Source of the DNA: Flectobacillus major DSM 103
Lineage (GTDB): Bacteria; Bacteroidota; Bacteroidia; Cytophagales; Spirosomataceae
Assembly: GCF_000427405.1 (NCBI RefSeq)
Contig: NZ_KE386491.1
Location: forward strand, 2,959,001 to 3,023,000
Length of the DNA stretch: 64,000 bases
Direction: 5' to 3'
The notes beneath the pieces are model-generated. The model made no database searches. It saw nothing but the letters and a program-made list of their open reading frames with translations, and was not told where the DNA came from. Shown piece after piece: positions 36,212-44,911 of the stretch. The number at the start of each line of letters is the position of its first letter. Within the stretch, counting starts at the first letter, position 1. A program made the translations under genes and the position numbers.

Positions 36212-38545
36212 TTAATGTTTTCCTGTAAAGTTGTATTGAATACCCCACACAAATGTTCGTGGAGCAGAAGCCGTGAAGGTAGTACGGTCGGTAGCATTAT
36301 TGCCTCGGCTAGCGCTATAGGCATACAGCTCGTCGGTTAGGTTCATGATATTGGTAAATACCTCGATACCCTTCCATTGGTAGCCCGCACGGAAGTTGAA
36401 TATTCCATATCCTTCATACGAAACAGTATTGATTTGGTTTTGAAACCAAGAAGAAACCTTTTGATACTCTAAGCCCACACGTAATCCTTTTACATAACGA
36501 GGTTTGTAAATCACTTCGGTATTAGCTATCCATTTAGGAGCTTGTGGCATATCAAAGCCATCTACGTTTTTCACCAAATCGGTAGCTCTAGTACTGAGGG
36601 TAAACTGTACAAAACGGTGAATAGCATTGGTACCGCCAAATCTTACATTCCATTCGGCATTAGGCTTGTAGGTAATACTGTATTCTAAACCTTTGTGCAA
36701 GGTTTTTCCTGCACTTTGGTAATCGGTAGAGTTGTCGGGTTGGCGAATATTCAATAGCTCGTTGCGACCGTCCATTTGGTAGGCTGCCCAGTCGATATAC
36801 ACTTTGTTGTTGAACAGCGAAGCCCAGCCTCCTATTTCATAGTTGTCGAACGAAGCAGGTTCGAGGTTATAATAAAACTGTGAGCCATCGGGTGCTGGCG
36901 TTGGACGTTTAGTAAAAATAGACGTTAGTCCTGGAGGAGAAAAGCCCTTTGAATAATTGGCATATACACCTATTCCTTTACCCAAATCGTACGTTGCCCC
37001 AATTTTTGGGGTAAATTGGTGATAACTTTTGCTACCATTGGTATTGGCCAAATAGTTGTTGTAATCGAACGACATATTATCGAAGCGACCACCCAATACC
37101 AATTTTAATGCTGCAATAGGGTTCAGTTCAAGCTGAGCATACACTGCCGAGTTATATAAATTGGCATCGTAGTTGGCCAAATAAATATCTGGTCGTTCTT
37201 TGAGCAAGGTGTATTTCTCAACCGATTTTTTGTCGGCACGAAGCTGTGCCTGGAGGTCTATTTGATAAGCCCAATAAGTGGTTGGTGAATAATCATAGCT
37301 TGTGCCTAACAATAATTTGGCATTGGCAAAATCAAACTTCTTGGTATGTTGTGCCACAAAACCATAAGATTTAAAGCTATTTTCATTGATTTGTCCAGTA
37401 GCGGTACTAGCTCCCGATGTCCAACGAATACTATACGATGGGTTTTGCCCAACGGCATTATCACGATAAAAGGCTGTCAAAAACGACTCATTTTGGCTAT
37501 TCCATTGGTGTTGGAGCTTGAGAGAAGCTCTTGTAGCTTTTACTTTTCGGTAGGTAAAATCTGTTTGACTTGTGTACGCTCGGTTATAAAAAGCAATACT
37601 ATCGACACTGCCCCCTGTTTGTGAATTGTAGTCGTTATGGCTAAGTGTTCCAATAAGTTTGGTTTTATCCGAAAAGTTATAATCTGCTCTGAAGTTCAAC
37701 GAAAACTTATCATAGTCTGAGCGAGTTTGCCAGCCATTGCGTTGTTTGGCCACAAAACCACCAACAAAAACCCCTAACTTATTGGTAATCATACCACCTG
37801 CAGCATATTGTACACGCTTATAACCATAATTATCGGCCTGAACGCCAATTCTGGCTACAGGTACGGCTGTTGGCTTTTGAGTTATTACATTCACAGCTCC
37901 GCCCACTGCTTCGGGGCCATACAACGACGAAGCAGGCCCTTTCATTACTTCGATACTACTTACCGAAAACACATTGGTTTCGATTAAAGCATTATGGTTA
38001 AATACACCCATCGGACGCAGTGGTAGGCCATCTTCCAAATACAAAAAATAAGCGTTGGTAGTAAACGGCTGGCGAATAGCCATTTGGTGCTGTTCGTTGT
38101 TGAGGTTGACCATCATTACTCCAGGCACTTTGTTCAGTAGTTCAAACATCAGCGTAGATTTAGCATCGGCTATTTGTAGTGGGGTTAGCTTGGCAATAGC
38201 CACAGGAGCATCTGTACGTAGGCTGGCTTCACGGTTAGCGGTTACTACAACTTGCTGTAAATCATTAGATTGCTGCTCTAGGCCAATCCTAAGGGCTTTA
38301 TTTCCTCCAACGGTCATTGTATTCCTTTTAAAACCTACGAATGAAACCGTAAGGGTAGAAGGTGTACTTTTCAAGCTAAAATTACCGTTGATGTCGGTGG
38401 TTGTTCCTACACTGCCCGCCTCGATAGTAGCCCCTACGAGGGGTTCTTTGGTGAGGCTATCAAATACTTTACCAGTAACTTGGGCATGCAATATGGCAGA
38501 GGCTGTGCATAAAAGCATAGCCATGAAAATGCGTAATAATTTCAT
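36212..38545 (-). CDS. TonB-dependent outer-membrane receptor, siderophore/metal-chelate type
   Basis: The start is the ATG at 38545 (MKLLRIFMAMLLCTASAILH, a signal peptide), giving 777 residues; an upstream in-frame ATG at 38578 adds 11 residues before the signal. A carboxypeptidase-like domain (about 22-95, VTGKVFDSLTKEPLVGATIE) precedes the TonB box and plug (VVVTANREASLRTDAPVAIA, VMKGPASSLYGPEAVGGAVN). A 22-strand barrel fills the rest and ends in a strand finishing with FTGKH. It is not SusC-type. It should import an iron or other metal chelate. The downstream PepSY_TM reductase-like gene and the upstream small Cys protein gene form an operon with it. Confidence 0.93.
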   Translation of the reverse strand: MKLLRIFMAMLLCTASAILHAQVTGKVFDSLTKEPLVGATIEAGSVGTTTDINGNFSLKSTPSTLTVSFVGFKRNTMTVGGNKALRIGLEQQSNDLQQVVVTANREASLRTDAPVAIAKLTPLQIADAKSTLMFELLNKVPGVMMVNLNNEQHQMAIRQPFTTNAYFLYLEDGLPLRPMGVFNHNALIETNVFSVSSIEVMKGPASSLYGPEAVGGAVNVITQKPTAVPVARIGVQADNYGYKRVQYAAGGMITNKLGVFVGGFVAKQRNGWQTRSDYDKFSLNFRADYNFSDKTKLIGTLSHNDYNSQTGGSVDSIAFYNRAYTSQTDFTYRKVKATRASLKLQHQWNSQNESFLTAFYRDNAVGQNPSYSIRWTSGASTATGQINENSFKSYGFVAQHTKKFDFANAKLLLGTSYDYSPTTYWAYQIDLQAQLRADKKSVEKYTLLKERPDIYLANYDANLYNSAVYAQLELNPIAALKLVLGGRFDNMSFDYNNYLANTNGSKSYHQFTPKIGATYDLGKGIGVYANYSKGFSPPGLTSIFTKRPTPAPDGSQFYYNLEPASFDNYEIGGWASLFNNKVYIDWAAYQMDGRNELLNIRQPDNSTDYQSAGKTLHKGLEYSITYKPNAEWNVRFGGTNAIHRFVQFTLSTRATDLVKNVDGFDMPQAPKWIANTEVIYKPRYVKGLRVGLEYQKVSSWFQNQINTVSYEGYGIFNFRAGYQWKGIEVFTNIMNLTDELYAYSASRGNNATDRTTFTASAPRTFVWGIQYNFTGKH

Positions 38546-38674
38546 GAAATGATATATCTTTAAAATGGAAAATTGCAAACCTAATTAATTAGGTTTTGTA
38601 ATAGAAAATACGGTCAGGTATGGACACAATGATTCATGCCTGATTTTTGATTAGGTAATAATAAAAGGAGGAAA

Positions 38675-39061
38675 TTATACCGCTGGAGGGCGAAAATGAG
38701 AAGAGGAATATTCTGATGAATAAATAATAGAGTAATTAGGTAATTGTGGTGTGATAGATTCTGGATAAAAATCAAACTTAACGACTGATTTTGCAGGAAT
38801 ATAATAAGGTATTTCAAAAAGAATATGAGCAAAGGCTGCTCCCTTTTCGGTAGTTTCTCGCTGTTCCGATAAGGCTATTCTTTTGGCCAAATAACATTTA
38901 CCATTACAATTCATTTGGGGTTTTAGGCGGTTTTCACAAAGGTTTTGTACAATATAGTCTTTGCGAAGGTTATAATCTAAATACAACAAAGGAATAGCCA
39001 TCATCCTGATTACCAGCATAAAAGCCATTATTAAAGCTGCTATATTTATTCGACTGCTCAC
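38675..39061 (-). CDS. Small membrane-anchored protein with N-C-N-G-K-C motif, function unknown
   Basis: A 128-residue protein with one N-terminal hydrophobic segment (IAALIMAFMLVIRMMAIPLL) and a cysteine cluster: C42, C52 and C56 in LCENRLKPQMNCNGKCYLAK. The C-terminus is Ser/Pro rich and ends HFRPPAV. I do not know a function. Its position first in the operon before a TonB receptor and a PepSY_TM protein, and its metal-ligand-like cysteines, suggest a part in metal or chelate handling at the membrane. The ATG at 39061 is used; a second at 39025 is possible. Confidence 0.7.
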   Translation of the reverse strand: MSSRINIAALIMAFMLVIRMMAIPLLYLDYNLRKDYIVQNLCENRLKPQMNCNGKCYLAKRIALSEQRETTEKGAAFAHILFEIPYYIPAKSVVKFDFYPESITPQLPNYSIIYSSEYSSSHFRPPAV

Positions 39062-39082
39062 CTAAAAATACAAATTTGACTA

Positions 39083-39110
39083 CAAAGATAATGAGCTTCT
39101 ATATTCCCAA
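39083..39110 (-). promoter_or_regulatory. Bacteroidota-type promoter of the metal-uptake operon
   Basis: On the minus strand a TTG (39110-39108) is followed after 17 bases by TATCTTTG (39090-39083), matching TTG-N17-23-TAnnTTTG. The predicted transcript begins about 15 bases before the start of the small Cys protein. Confidence 0.55.
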
Positions 39111-39132
39111 CCTATATTTCTTTGATTTTTTA

Positions 39133-39651
39133 TCAGTCAGTCACTTCGTCTTCTAAGGCCATAAAATTGACCAATTCGTATGATTTATTGAACATCGGGA
39201 AAATTTTGATACGGCATTTATACGCATCGCCATTTTTGCGATAGTTGGTCAGTATAGCTTCTACTGGAACTTTCTTTTGGATATGTTCTTTTAGTACAGC
39301 TCGGATATGACTTTCGGTATCTTTTCCTTGCAAAAACTTGGGCGTTTTTCCTCTAGCAAACTTGGGCGTATAGCCTGTCATGCGTTCAAAACCTGCACTG
39401 GCCAAAAGAATTGTTTGGTGTACGTCTGTGACAACAACAGCGTTATTGATACCCTTTAGATGAGCCCGAAAGTCGGCCCATTGAATCCAGCCTTGACGAA
39501 TAGCGTATTTGCAAAGTAGGTCGTAGTCGCTTTGGGCCTCTTCTGAAAGCTGAATACGAGGACTCATAAACTCGTTTCCTATAAGTAATGGGTGAATTAA
39601 GTCAATATTGGCAAATGTGTCGGAAGTTACCTTAGACGAATGGTCAAACAT
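39133..39651 (-). CDS. LOV-like PAS domain protein without the photoactive cysteine
   Basis: A 172-residue protein with one PAS/LOV-type domain at about 68-172 and nothing after it. It carries LOV landmarks: VVVTDVHQTILLASAGFERM, TGYTPKFARGKTPKFLQGKD, and NYRKNGDAYKCRIKIFPMFN. In photoactive LOV domains the core reads NCRFLQG with the flavin-adduct cysteine; here it reads TPKFLQG, so no adduct can form at that position. It could still bind flavin or heme, or signal through redox. No output domain is present, so it may act by binding another protein. It is preceded by a terminator region and looks monocistronic. Confidence 0.82.
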   Translation of the reverse strand: MFDHSSKVTSDTFANIDLIHPLLIGNEFMSPRIQLSEEAQSDYDLLCKYAIRQGWIQWADFRAHLKGINNAVVVTDVHQTILLASAGFERMTGYTPKFARGKTPKFLQGKDTESHIRAVLKEHIQKKVPVEAILTNYRKNGDAYKCRIKIFPMFNKSYELVNFMALEDEVTD

Positions 39652-39997
39652 AAACTATTTTGTTTAAGAAGTGCGTATCTTTTAGAGACAAAAATGGCAG
39701 AATTAATGTATTTATCTTCAGATTGTTGTAGTATTTTGTTATTTAGCTTAAACAAGCAATAAAAACACAACATACTGACTATCAAATCATTAAAACATAA
39801 ATATATAAAATTTGTGGCTTAATAAACAAATTTGACACAACGCTTTTGGAAAAATCCTCCAAAAAAAAAGTCGTACAATAATACCTACTGTACGACTTTT
39901 ATACTCCTTTATTTGGAGTTAATATTTGATACTCAATGTGTTATTCTAGCTTATAGAATAGCCTTAAAGTACAAATAATCTATACGTAAAATACTTT
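39652..39997. other. Intergenic region between aroA and the PAS gene
   Basis: 346 AT-rich bases with no gene. The only clear feature is the hairpin terminator at 39866-39900. Confidence 0.4.
39866..39900. terminator. Rho-independent terminator of aroA
   Basis: A 12-bp stem AAAAGTCGTACA (39866-39877) with TGTACGACTTTT (39889-39900), 11-base loop, with poly-A before and poly-T within the right arm. It works in either direction and lies 98 bases past the aroA stop. Confidence 0.8.
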
Positions 39998-41236
39998 TTA
40001 TTCTACAATAGTAACAATCTTACTTAAATGCTTCCAGAAGCTTGGGTACGATTTCACAACAACATCTGGCTCTTCGATAATTACCTCTTCGACCAATGCC
40101 AACGGAGCAAAAGCCATAGCCATACGGTGGTCGTCGTAGGTATGAATCGACACAGGTGCAGGCAAGCGTTCTACGGCATTGGGTGTTAATAGGTACTTAT
40201 GGTTGGTTTCTACTTCTTGTAATGTTGCTCCCAATTTGATTAACTCATTTTGTAAAGCCATAATACGGTCGGTTTCTTTTACTTTCAACGATTCTATACC
40301 TGTTAAGGTTAAAGAAATATTTTTGGCAGCGGCCACCACACAGATGGTTTGTGCTAGATCAGGACAGTTGGTGAAGTCCCATGCTAAAGAAGCCTCAGCA
40401 GGGATTTTGCTCAATTTAAAGCCACGACCTGTATATTCAGATTTTACGCCCAGATGGCTCATAATGTCGGTTACAACCGAGTCGCCTTGTAGGGAGTTTT
40501 CTTTCAAACCCAACAGTTCTAAAGACGCATCCTCGTTGTCGGAAAGAGCTACCACCGAAAACCAATAGCTAGCACCCGACCAGTCAGATTCTACTGCATA
40601 CGGAATAGGCTGATAGCTTTGTGGCAATACAGTAATGATTTTAGTGTTCCAATCGGCCTGAGCTACAACACCAAATGCCTCCATTTGCTTGAGGGTCATT
40701 TCGATATATGGCTTTGAACCCAATTCGCCTGTAATTTCCAAAACCAAACCTTCAGGCAACAAAGGTGCTACCATTAACAATGCCGAAATATATTGCGAAC
40801 TAACATCGCCACGAATCGCCAAATGCTTATTTCCTGCAAAATGAAATCCATTTAATTGCAAGGGAGGGTATCCTTCGTTGTTAAGATAGGTAATGTCTAC
40901 CCCTAAAGCACGCAAAGCATCGACCAAAATACCAATTGGACGCTCGCACATACGAGGCGTACCAGTCATGGTTTTGTTTTGCCCCGATACCGCAAAGTAA
41001 GCTGTCAAAAAACGCATGGTTGTACCAGCATCAATAACATCGGCAACGGTATCGTTTGAAGCCAACAAACGCATCATGGTTTGGGTATCTCTAGCTTCTG
41101 CAAGATTAGATAAGTTATCCACACCTTTTGCCAAAGCGTTGATAATCAAGGCACGATTTGACTCTGATTTGGAAGATGGCAGTGGTATTTCCGTTTGGAA
41201 AGACTTTTGAACTTTTTGAAGTAATAGCTTTTTCAA
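39998..41236 (-). CDS. aroA: 3-phosphoshikimate 1-carboxyvinyltransferase (EPSP synthase)
   Basis: A 412-residue enzyme of the shikimate pathway. It transfers the enolpyruvyl group of PEP to shikimate 3-phosphate. Signatures are LPSSKSESNRALIINALAKG (20-39), DAGTTMRFLTAYF near 85, RGDVSSQYISALLMVAPLLP near 165, the catalytic-site ESDWSGASYWFSV near 235, and KVKETDRIMALQNELIKLGA near 320. YDDHRMAMAFAPLAL follows near 370. Its PEP-site loop reads DAGTTMRF rather than the NAGTAMRP of E. coli. A terminator follows; no other aromatic-pathway gene is adjacent. Confidence 0.95.
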   Translation of the reverse strand: MKKLLLQKVQKSFQTEIPLPSSKSESNRALIINALAKGVDNLSNLAEARDTQTMMRLLASNDTVADVIDAGTTMRFLTAYFAVSGQNKTMTGTPRMCERPIGILVDALRALGVDITYLNNEGYPPLQLNGFHFAGNKHLAIRGDVSSQYISALLMVAPLLPEGLVLEITGELGSKPYIEMTLKQMEAFGVVAQADWNTKIITVLPQSYQPIPYAVESDWSGASYWFSVVALSDNEDASLELLGLKENSLQGDSVVTDIMSHLGVKSEYTGRGFKLSKIPAEASLAWDFTNCPDLAQTICVVAAAKNISLTLTGIESLKVKETDRIMALQNELIKLGATLQEVETNHKYLLTPNAVERLPAPVSIHTYDDHRMAMAFAPLALVEEVIIEEPDVVVKSYPSFWKHLSKIVTIVE

Positions 41237-41399
41237 GGTCGAATATCAGATTGTGGATTTCAGAAAATACTTCCTACATCACATTTTGGTTAATTACCAT
41301 AATCTATGCAAAGTGTATAAATTATGGTGAAAATATTTTTCAGAAGAAAGACAAAATTAAGCCATGAGAAGAAGGTTTCAATAAGATTTCGACATTTTG

Positions 41400-41936
41400 T
41401 TATAAGAAGCGTATTTTTAGGGGATGTTTTTGATTGATTCGATAACTTGGGCTTGACAACTTATTCCCCAAAATACCAATGCCTATCGAAGCAATACTAA
41501 TACCTACCAGCACGGGGCTTACTTGTACGGTTGTATTGCGTTGTACCTGATTGAGGACATCGATACCCGTAAGTACAATACCCGCCAAGGCAATCTGGCT
41601 AGCTCCTTGTGTTAAGAAAGGGATATAGCGTTTGCCCGCATATACTTTGCTTATATTACTTAGCTGTATTTCCTGTGTTTCGAGGGTGTTGGCATCGGTA
41701 AAAAAAAACGAACTATCCCTAATACTTTCTATTTTGCCTTGGTACTTTGTTTTGCTGTTTTTTAATCGAAAAGCAATCGTAGATTCTTCAAAAAAGCGTA
41801 ATCGCTGAGCATATCCAGTTTTGCCAGCAATAGCCAAAAACTTAATGGGCGTATATTTTCGCTGAGTGGAGTCGTGTTGGCCAAACGTCAATTGATAGCA
41901 ACAGCAATACAGAAATACAATAAAAATAAGCTTCAT
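41400..41936 (-). CDS. Exported protein of unknown function with C-terminal hydrophobic segments
   Basis: A 178-residue protein with a signal peptide ending near TFGQ (residue 19). The middle is beta-rich (RFFEESTIAFRLKNSKTKYQ, SIRDSSFFFTDANTLETQEI), and two short hydrophobic, glycine-containing segments lie near 105-130 and 142-158. I do not recognise the family. Similar small Bacteroidota proteins are membrane- or envelope-associated. It is preceded by a 12-bp hairpin (41952-41989), possibly regulatory. Confidence 0.65.
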   Translation of the reverse strand: MKLIFIVFLYCCCYQLTFGQHDSTQRKYTPIKFLAIAGKTGYAQRLRFFEESTIAFRLKNSKTKYQGKIESIRDSSFFFTDANTLETQEIQLSNISKVYAGKRYIPFLTQGASQIALAGIVLTGIDVLNQVQRNTTVQVSPVLVGISIASIGIGILGNKLSSPSYRINQKHPLKIRFL

Positions 41937-41951
41937 GATGAAAAAGGAGGT

Positions 41952-41989
41952 TTTCGTACAACAATCCTAATCAGAAATGTTGTACGAAA
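41952..41989. other. Inverted repeat upstream of the 41400-41936 gene
   Basis: A perfect 12-bp stem, TTTCGTACAACA (41952-41963) with TGTTGTACGAAA (41978-41989), with a 14-base loop. There is no T-tract on either side. It lies 16 bases before the start of the unknown protein's gene on the minus strand, so it may sit in its leader or be an operator. Confidence 0.5.
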
Positions 41990-42213
41990 GTACCATTGAA
42001 TTACCTTCCAATGAAAAATAGCCGCTATTATTTAAGTTTTTTTAACTTTTAGGCTACTGGTCAATAGTATTATTGGCTTTGCTTATGATATAACAGGTTT
42101 TCTGGATAAACATTGCTATTCTTGGGTAAGTTGTGTAGGAATCCACTTATTAAGAATATAGCGAATGAGGTTATAAATGAGTTATCAATAGAAAACCCAT
42201 GTCTCCTAGTTAT

Positions 42214-43344
42214 TTATTGTGGAAACTGCGATTTATCTAATCCTGGAATAATTTTCAAAGCATTTTTGTAATATACTTTTTTCAGCACCTCATCCGACAA
42301 GCCCAAGCCGTACATTCGCCAAAAGGCATGGTATTTTTTATGATATGGAAAATACTCGTCGTTGGTTTCTAATACCCTAAAATAGGTGGCATATTCGGCA
42401 GGAACCCACGAGTCTTTACCAAATAAAATACGGTCTTGGCGTTTTTCAAAAAAACGTTTGGCAGTATGAGGCTGACGGCCAAGCTCGGCAATAACTGCAC
42501 CAATTTCGACATACATATTAGGCATTTGGTCGAGTAGGCTGTCTAGCTTGGGTAAGTTATTGGGATACCACCCCATGTGAGCTGCAATAAAGGTAGTTTT
42601 AGGATGCTTTTTAAAAACGTTGTGCTGTTGTTCTATAAGCTGTTCCCAAGTATATTCGTTGCTATTGGGTGCTGAGGCATTGCGTTTACGATCGGGGTGT
42701 AATTTCAGTTCTAACCAACGCTCATTAAACTGGTCGATAGGTCGCCAGAATGGTTCTGGGTCGGCGGTATGAATCAATACAGGAATACCCAATTGTCCAG
42801 CTTTTGCCCAAACGGGGTCTAGTCGGGGGTCATCTACTTTTACTAATTTGTTTCCATCCTTTACCGAAAAGCCTAGGTTTTTATAAATTTTCAGTCCTTT
42901 TGCTCCCCTCAACTTCACGTCATCTTCTAGGGTTTTTACGGCTTTTTCTGTCCAGCCTTTTTCGGCTATATTTTCAAAATCCAAATTGGTAAATACCACA
43001 AATCGATTAGGATAATACTGTTTGATTTGTGCAATTTGCTTGGTAAGAGTTTGAGTACTTTTAGCCTCATCGCTTGTCCACCCACGACCACTCAGATTGA
43101 CCATCATACCCATATTCAAGGCATTCATAGCCGCAACAAGTTTATCGAGGTTGTCTTTTTCTTCGTGCAAATTCCACTGATGATTATGTACATCTATAAA
43201 AGGGAACTTGGCTTTTGTGGTAGGGTGTTCGGGTACAGTGAGTGTGGATTTGGGTTCGTATTCTTCAAAGTTTACGGTGATTTGCTGGGCTTTGGCCATA
43301 CCAACACTTAGTACCAAAGCAGTAAATAATAAGCCTGACTTCAT
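42214..43344 (-). CDS. Exported amidohydrolase-family (TIM-barrel) hydrolase
   Basis: A 376-residue protein with signal peptide MKSGLLFTALVLSVGMAKAQ. Metal-site residues of the amidohydrolase 2 family are visible: FIDVHNHQWNLHEE near 50 (H-x-H), PVLIHTADPEPFW near 190, TFIAAHMGWYPNNLP near 255, and the terminal aspartate in RILFGKDSWVP near 314. Relatives include decarboxylases and lactonases acting on ring carboxylates; the substrate is unknown. It is not closely linked to its neighbours. Confidence 0.88.
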   Translation of the reverse strand: MKSGLLFTALVLSVGMAKAQQITVNFEEYEPKSTLTVPEHPTTKAKFPFIDVHNHQWNLHEEKDNLDKLVAAMNALNMGMMVNLSGRGWTSDEAKSTQTLTKQIAQIKQYYPNRFVVFTNLDFENIAEKGWTEKAVKTLEDDVKLRGAKGLKIYKNLGFSVKDGNKLVKVDDPRLDPVWAKAGQLGIPVLIHTADPEPFWRPIDQFNERWLELKLHPDRKRNASAPNSNEYTWEQLIEQQHNVFKKHPKTTFIAAHMGWYPNNLPKLDSLLDQMPNMYVEIGAVIAELGRQPHTAKRFFEKRQDRILFGKDSWVPAEYATYFRVLETNDEYFPYHKKYHAFWRMYGLGLSDEVLKKVYYKNALKIIPGLDKSQFPQ

Positions 43345-43376
43345 AGTTTTTTATTGAGAGATGATAAAGGTAGTTG

Positions 43377-43405
43377 TATAAACTACAGGCTGCCCGTAGT
43401 TTATA
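43377..43405. other. Hairpin between hypothetical and amidohydrolase genes
   Basis: A 10-bp stem TATAAACTAC/GTAGTTTATA with a 9-base loop (AGGCTGCCC). It lacks a T-tract, so it may be a weak terminator or a processing site for the upstream gene that ends at 43423. Confidence 0.45.
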
Positions 43406-43422
43406 GAAGTGAAACGGTATTT

Positions 43423-43929
43423 CTAAGAAGAAAGTTCTGACTCATCGTCGGGTAAAATCACCGCCGTACCGTGTCTGAATCGCCCTTGGTAGATTTCTAG
43501 TAGGTGTTCGAGCTGCCAAGCACTAATAGCCAACTGGGCCAAAGGGATTTCTTGAATACGACCATTATTGACAAACACCAAGGTTTCGGTATAAGTATCT
43601 TTTTTTACATCGGGACGAATCTGTAGTGAATGAACCAAAGCCCACGATACAAATGGCTGCCCTACCAGCTGAATACCTTCCAAACTCAGAATCAACTTAG
43701 GGCGAGGACTCGACTGCTTCATATAACGAACAGTAAGCCATGTTGCCAAAATCAACAATACCAGCCCTACCCAATAGTTGGCTTGATTGAAAAAATAAAC
43801 CACGTATATCAACGAACCTAACGCACCAAGCAACAACACGAGGTTTTCGCTCGATTTGGCTTGAATAATGGTAAGCTCTGGTACAGCAGGGTCGTCTTCA
43901 AAAATCAGTTGCTCGTTCGGGTCTATCAT
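43423..43929 (-). CDS. Small membrane protein of unknown function
   Basis: A 168-residue protein with two adjacent membrane segments (LVLLLGALGSLIYVVYFF near 30-47 and YWVGLVLLILATWLTVRY near 52-69). A cytoplasmic or periplasmic beta-rich domain follows (LILSLEGIQLVGQPFVSWAL, ETLVFVNNGRIQEIPLAQLA). The layout resembles the PH-domain-like bacterial membrane proteins, but no signature confirms this. It is 67 bases downstream of yqgE and probably cotranscribed with it. Confidence 0.7.
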   Translation of the reverse strand: MIDPNEQLIFEDDPAVPELTIIQAKSSENLVLLLGALGSLIYVVYFFNQANYWVGLVLLILATWLTVRYMKQSSPRPKLILSLEGIQLVGQPFVSWALVHSLQIRPDVKKDTYTETLVFVNNGRIQEIPLAQLAISAWQLEHLLEIYQGRFRHGTAVILPDDESELSS

Positions 43930-43996
43930 TGTGTATGTTTTAGTGGGCTTAGGCTATGGCAAATAGTTATGACAGGCAAAACCTCATGGTTACTAC

Positions 43997-44557
43997 TTAA
44001 TTTAAGCGTGGGTCGGTTGGATAATTGGCCATTACCTTAAAATCCCCCCCCATTTTCTTGAGAATATTTCGCCAAAAGTCCTGAATAGGAGTATCAAAAA
44101 TCAGCTCGGACGTAGCGGGCGACACAATCCATGAATCCTGTTTGAGTTCACCGTCGAGCTGTCCTCCACTCCACCCCGAATAACCAATAAAACAACGAAT
44201 ATCATTGGGACTTAATACGCCATTGTTCAACAAAACTTTTACCTGCTTGAAATTACCTCCCCATATTAGCCCTTTTACAAGCTCTTGTCCGCCATCGATC
44301 AAATCGGGGCGGCGATGCACATAGTGCAGGGTATTTTGCTGAACAGGGCCACCTACATACAACGGAATGTCGGGATAAATGTTATCGTCTAAAACATCCG
44401 CTAGCAAAAGGTTGGATTCTTGGTTGAGTACCAAACCAAAAGAACCATGTAAGTTATCGTGTTCGCAAATAAGCACAACACTTCTTTCAAAATTAGGGTC
44501 TCCTAAAAAAGGCTCAGAGATGAGCAAATTTCCACTTCGTACATTCCTATTCTTCAT
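43997..44557 (-). CDS. yqgE: YqgE/AlgH family protein
   Basis: A 186-residue DUF179/AlgH family protein. It has the N-terminal signature GNLLISEPFLGDPNFERSVV (about 9-28), then HGSFGLVLNQES, PLYVGGPVQQNTLHYVH near 86, and the C-terminal FIGYSGWSGGQLDGELKQDS. The family is widespread and its biochemical function is unknown; AlgH affects alginate gene expression in Pseudomonas. It is transcribed away from folK across a 354-base divergent spacer. Confidence 0.9.
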   Translation of the reverse strand: MKNRNVRSGNLLISEPFLGDPNFERSVVLICEHDNLHGSFGLVLNQESNLLLADVLDDNIYPDIPLYVGGPVQQNTLHYVHRRPDLIDGGQELVKGLIWGGNFKQVKVLLNNGVLSPNDIRCFIGYSGWSGGQLDGELKQDSWIVSPATSELIFDTPIQDFWRNILKKMGGDFKVMANYPTDPRLN

Positions 44558-44911
44558 AATTAATCAATGATTGAGAGCCCAACTTGATAGATTCTTGTGA
44601 TACATATCTTAATTTTGTAGCAAAATTTGGGAATACTGTAATGATTCTGTTTTTGAACAAAAGACACAAAATGATTTAAAATTTTATCGTTAGTGAGTGG
44701 TAAAATCTTAAAAAATTTATGGTAAGACTAGTTTAATACCTTTTTGATTGGTCTTGTATACTTACGTTGTGTGACTCAAAAAAGACTCGAAACCCGCAAT
44801 ATATCATTCTCAATTCGCAATCATACTTTAATCAAATCGTAAAAGGTGTAATATCCTCTTTTTTGTTAGCTAAGAGGCAAAACAACATTTTCATCTATTA
44901 CTAAAAATAAT
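44558..44911. other. Divergent intergenic region between yqgE and folK
   Basis: 354 AT-rich bases without a gene. A promoter-like pair towards folK, TTTTTG (44743-44748) and TACGTTGT (44763-44770), is near the Bacteroidota consensus but imperfect. No hairpin is seen. Confidence 0.3.

Noticed and set aside
36151-36324. N-terminal extension of the PepSY_TM protein
   Set aside because: It would overlap the TonB receptor gene by more than 100 bases and adds no domain; the ATG at 36150 fits the family start.
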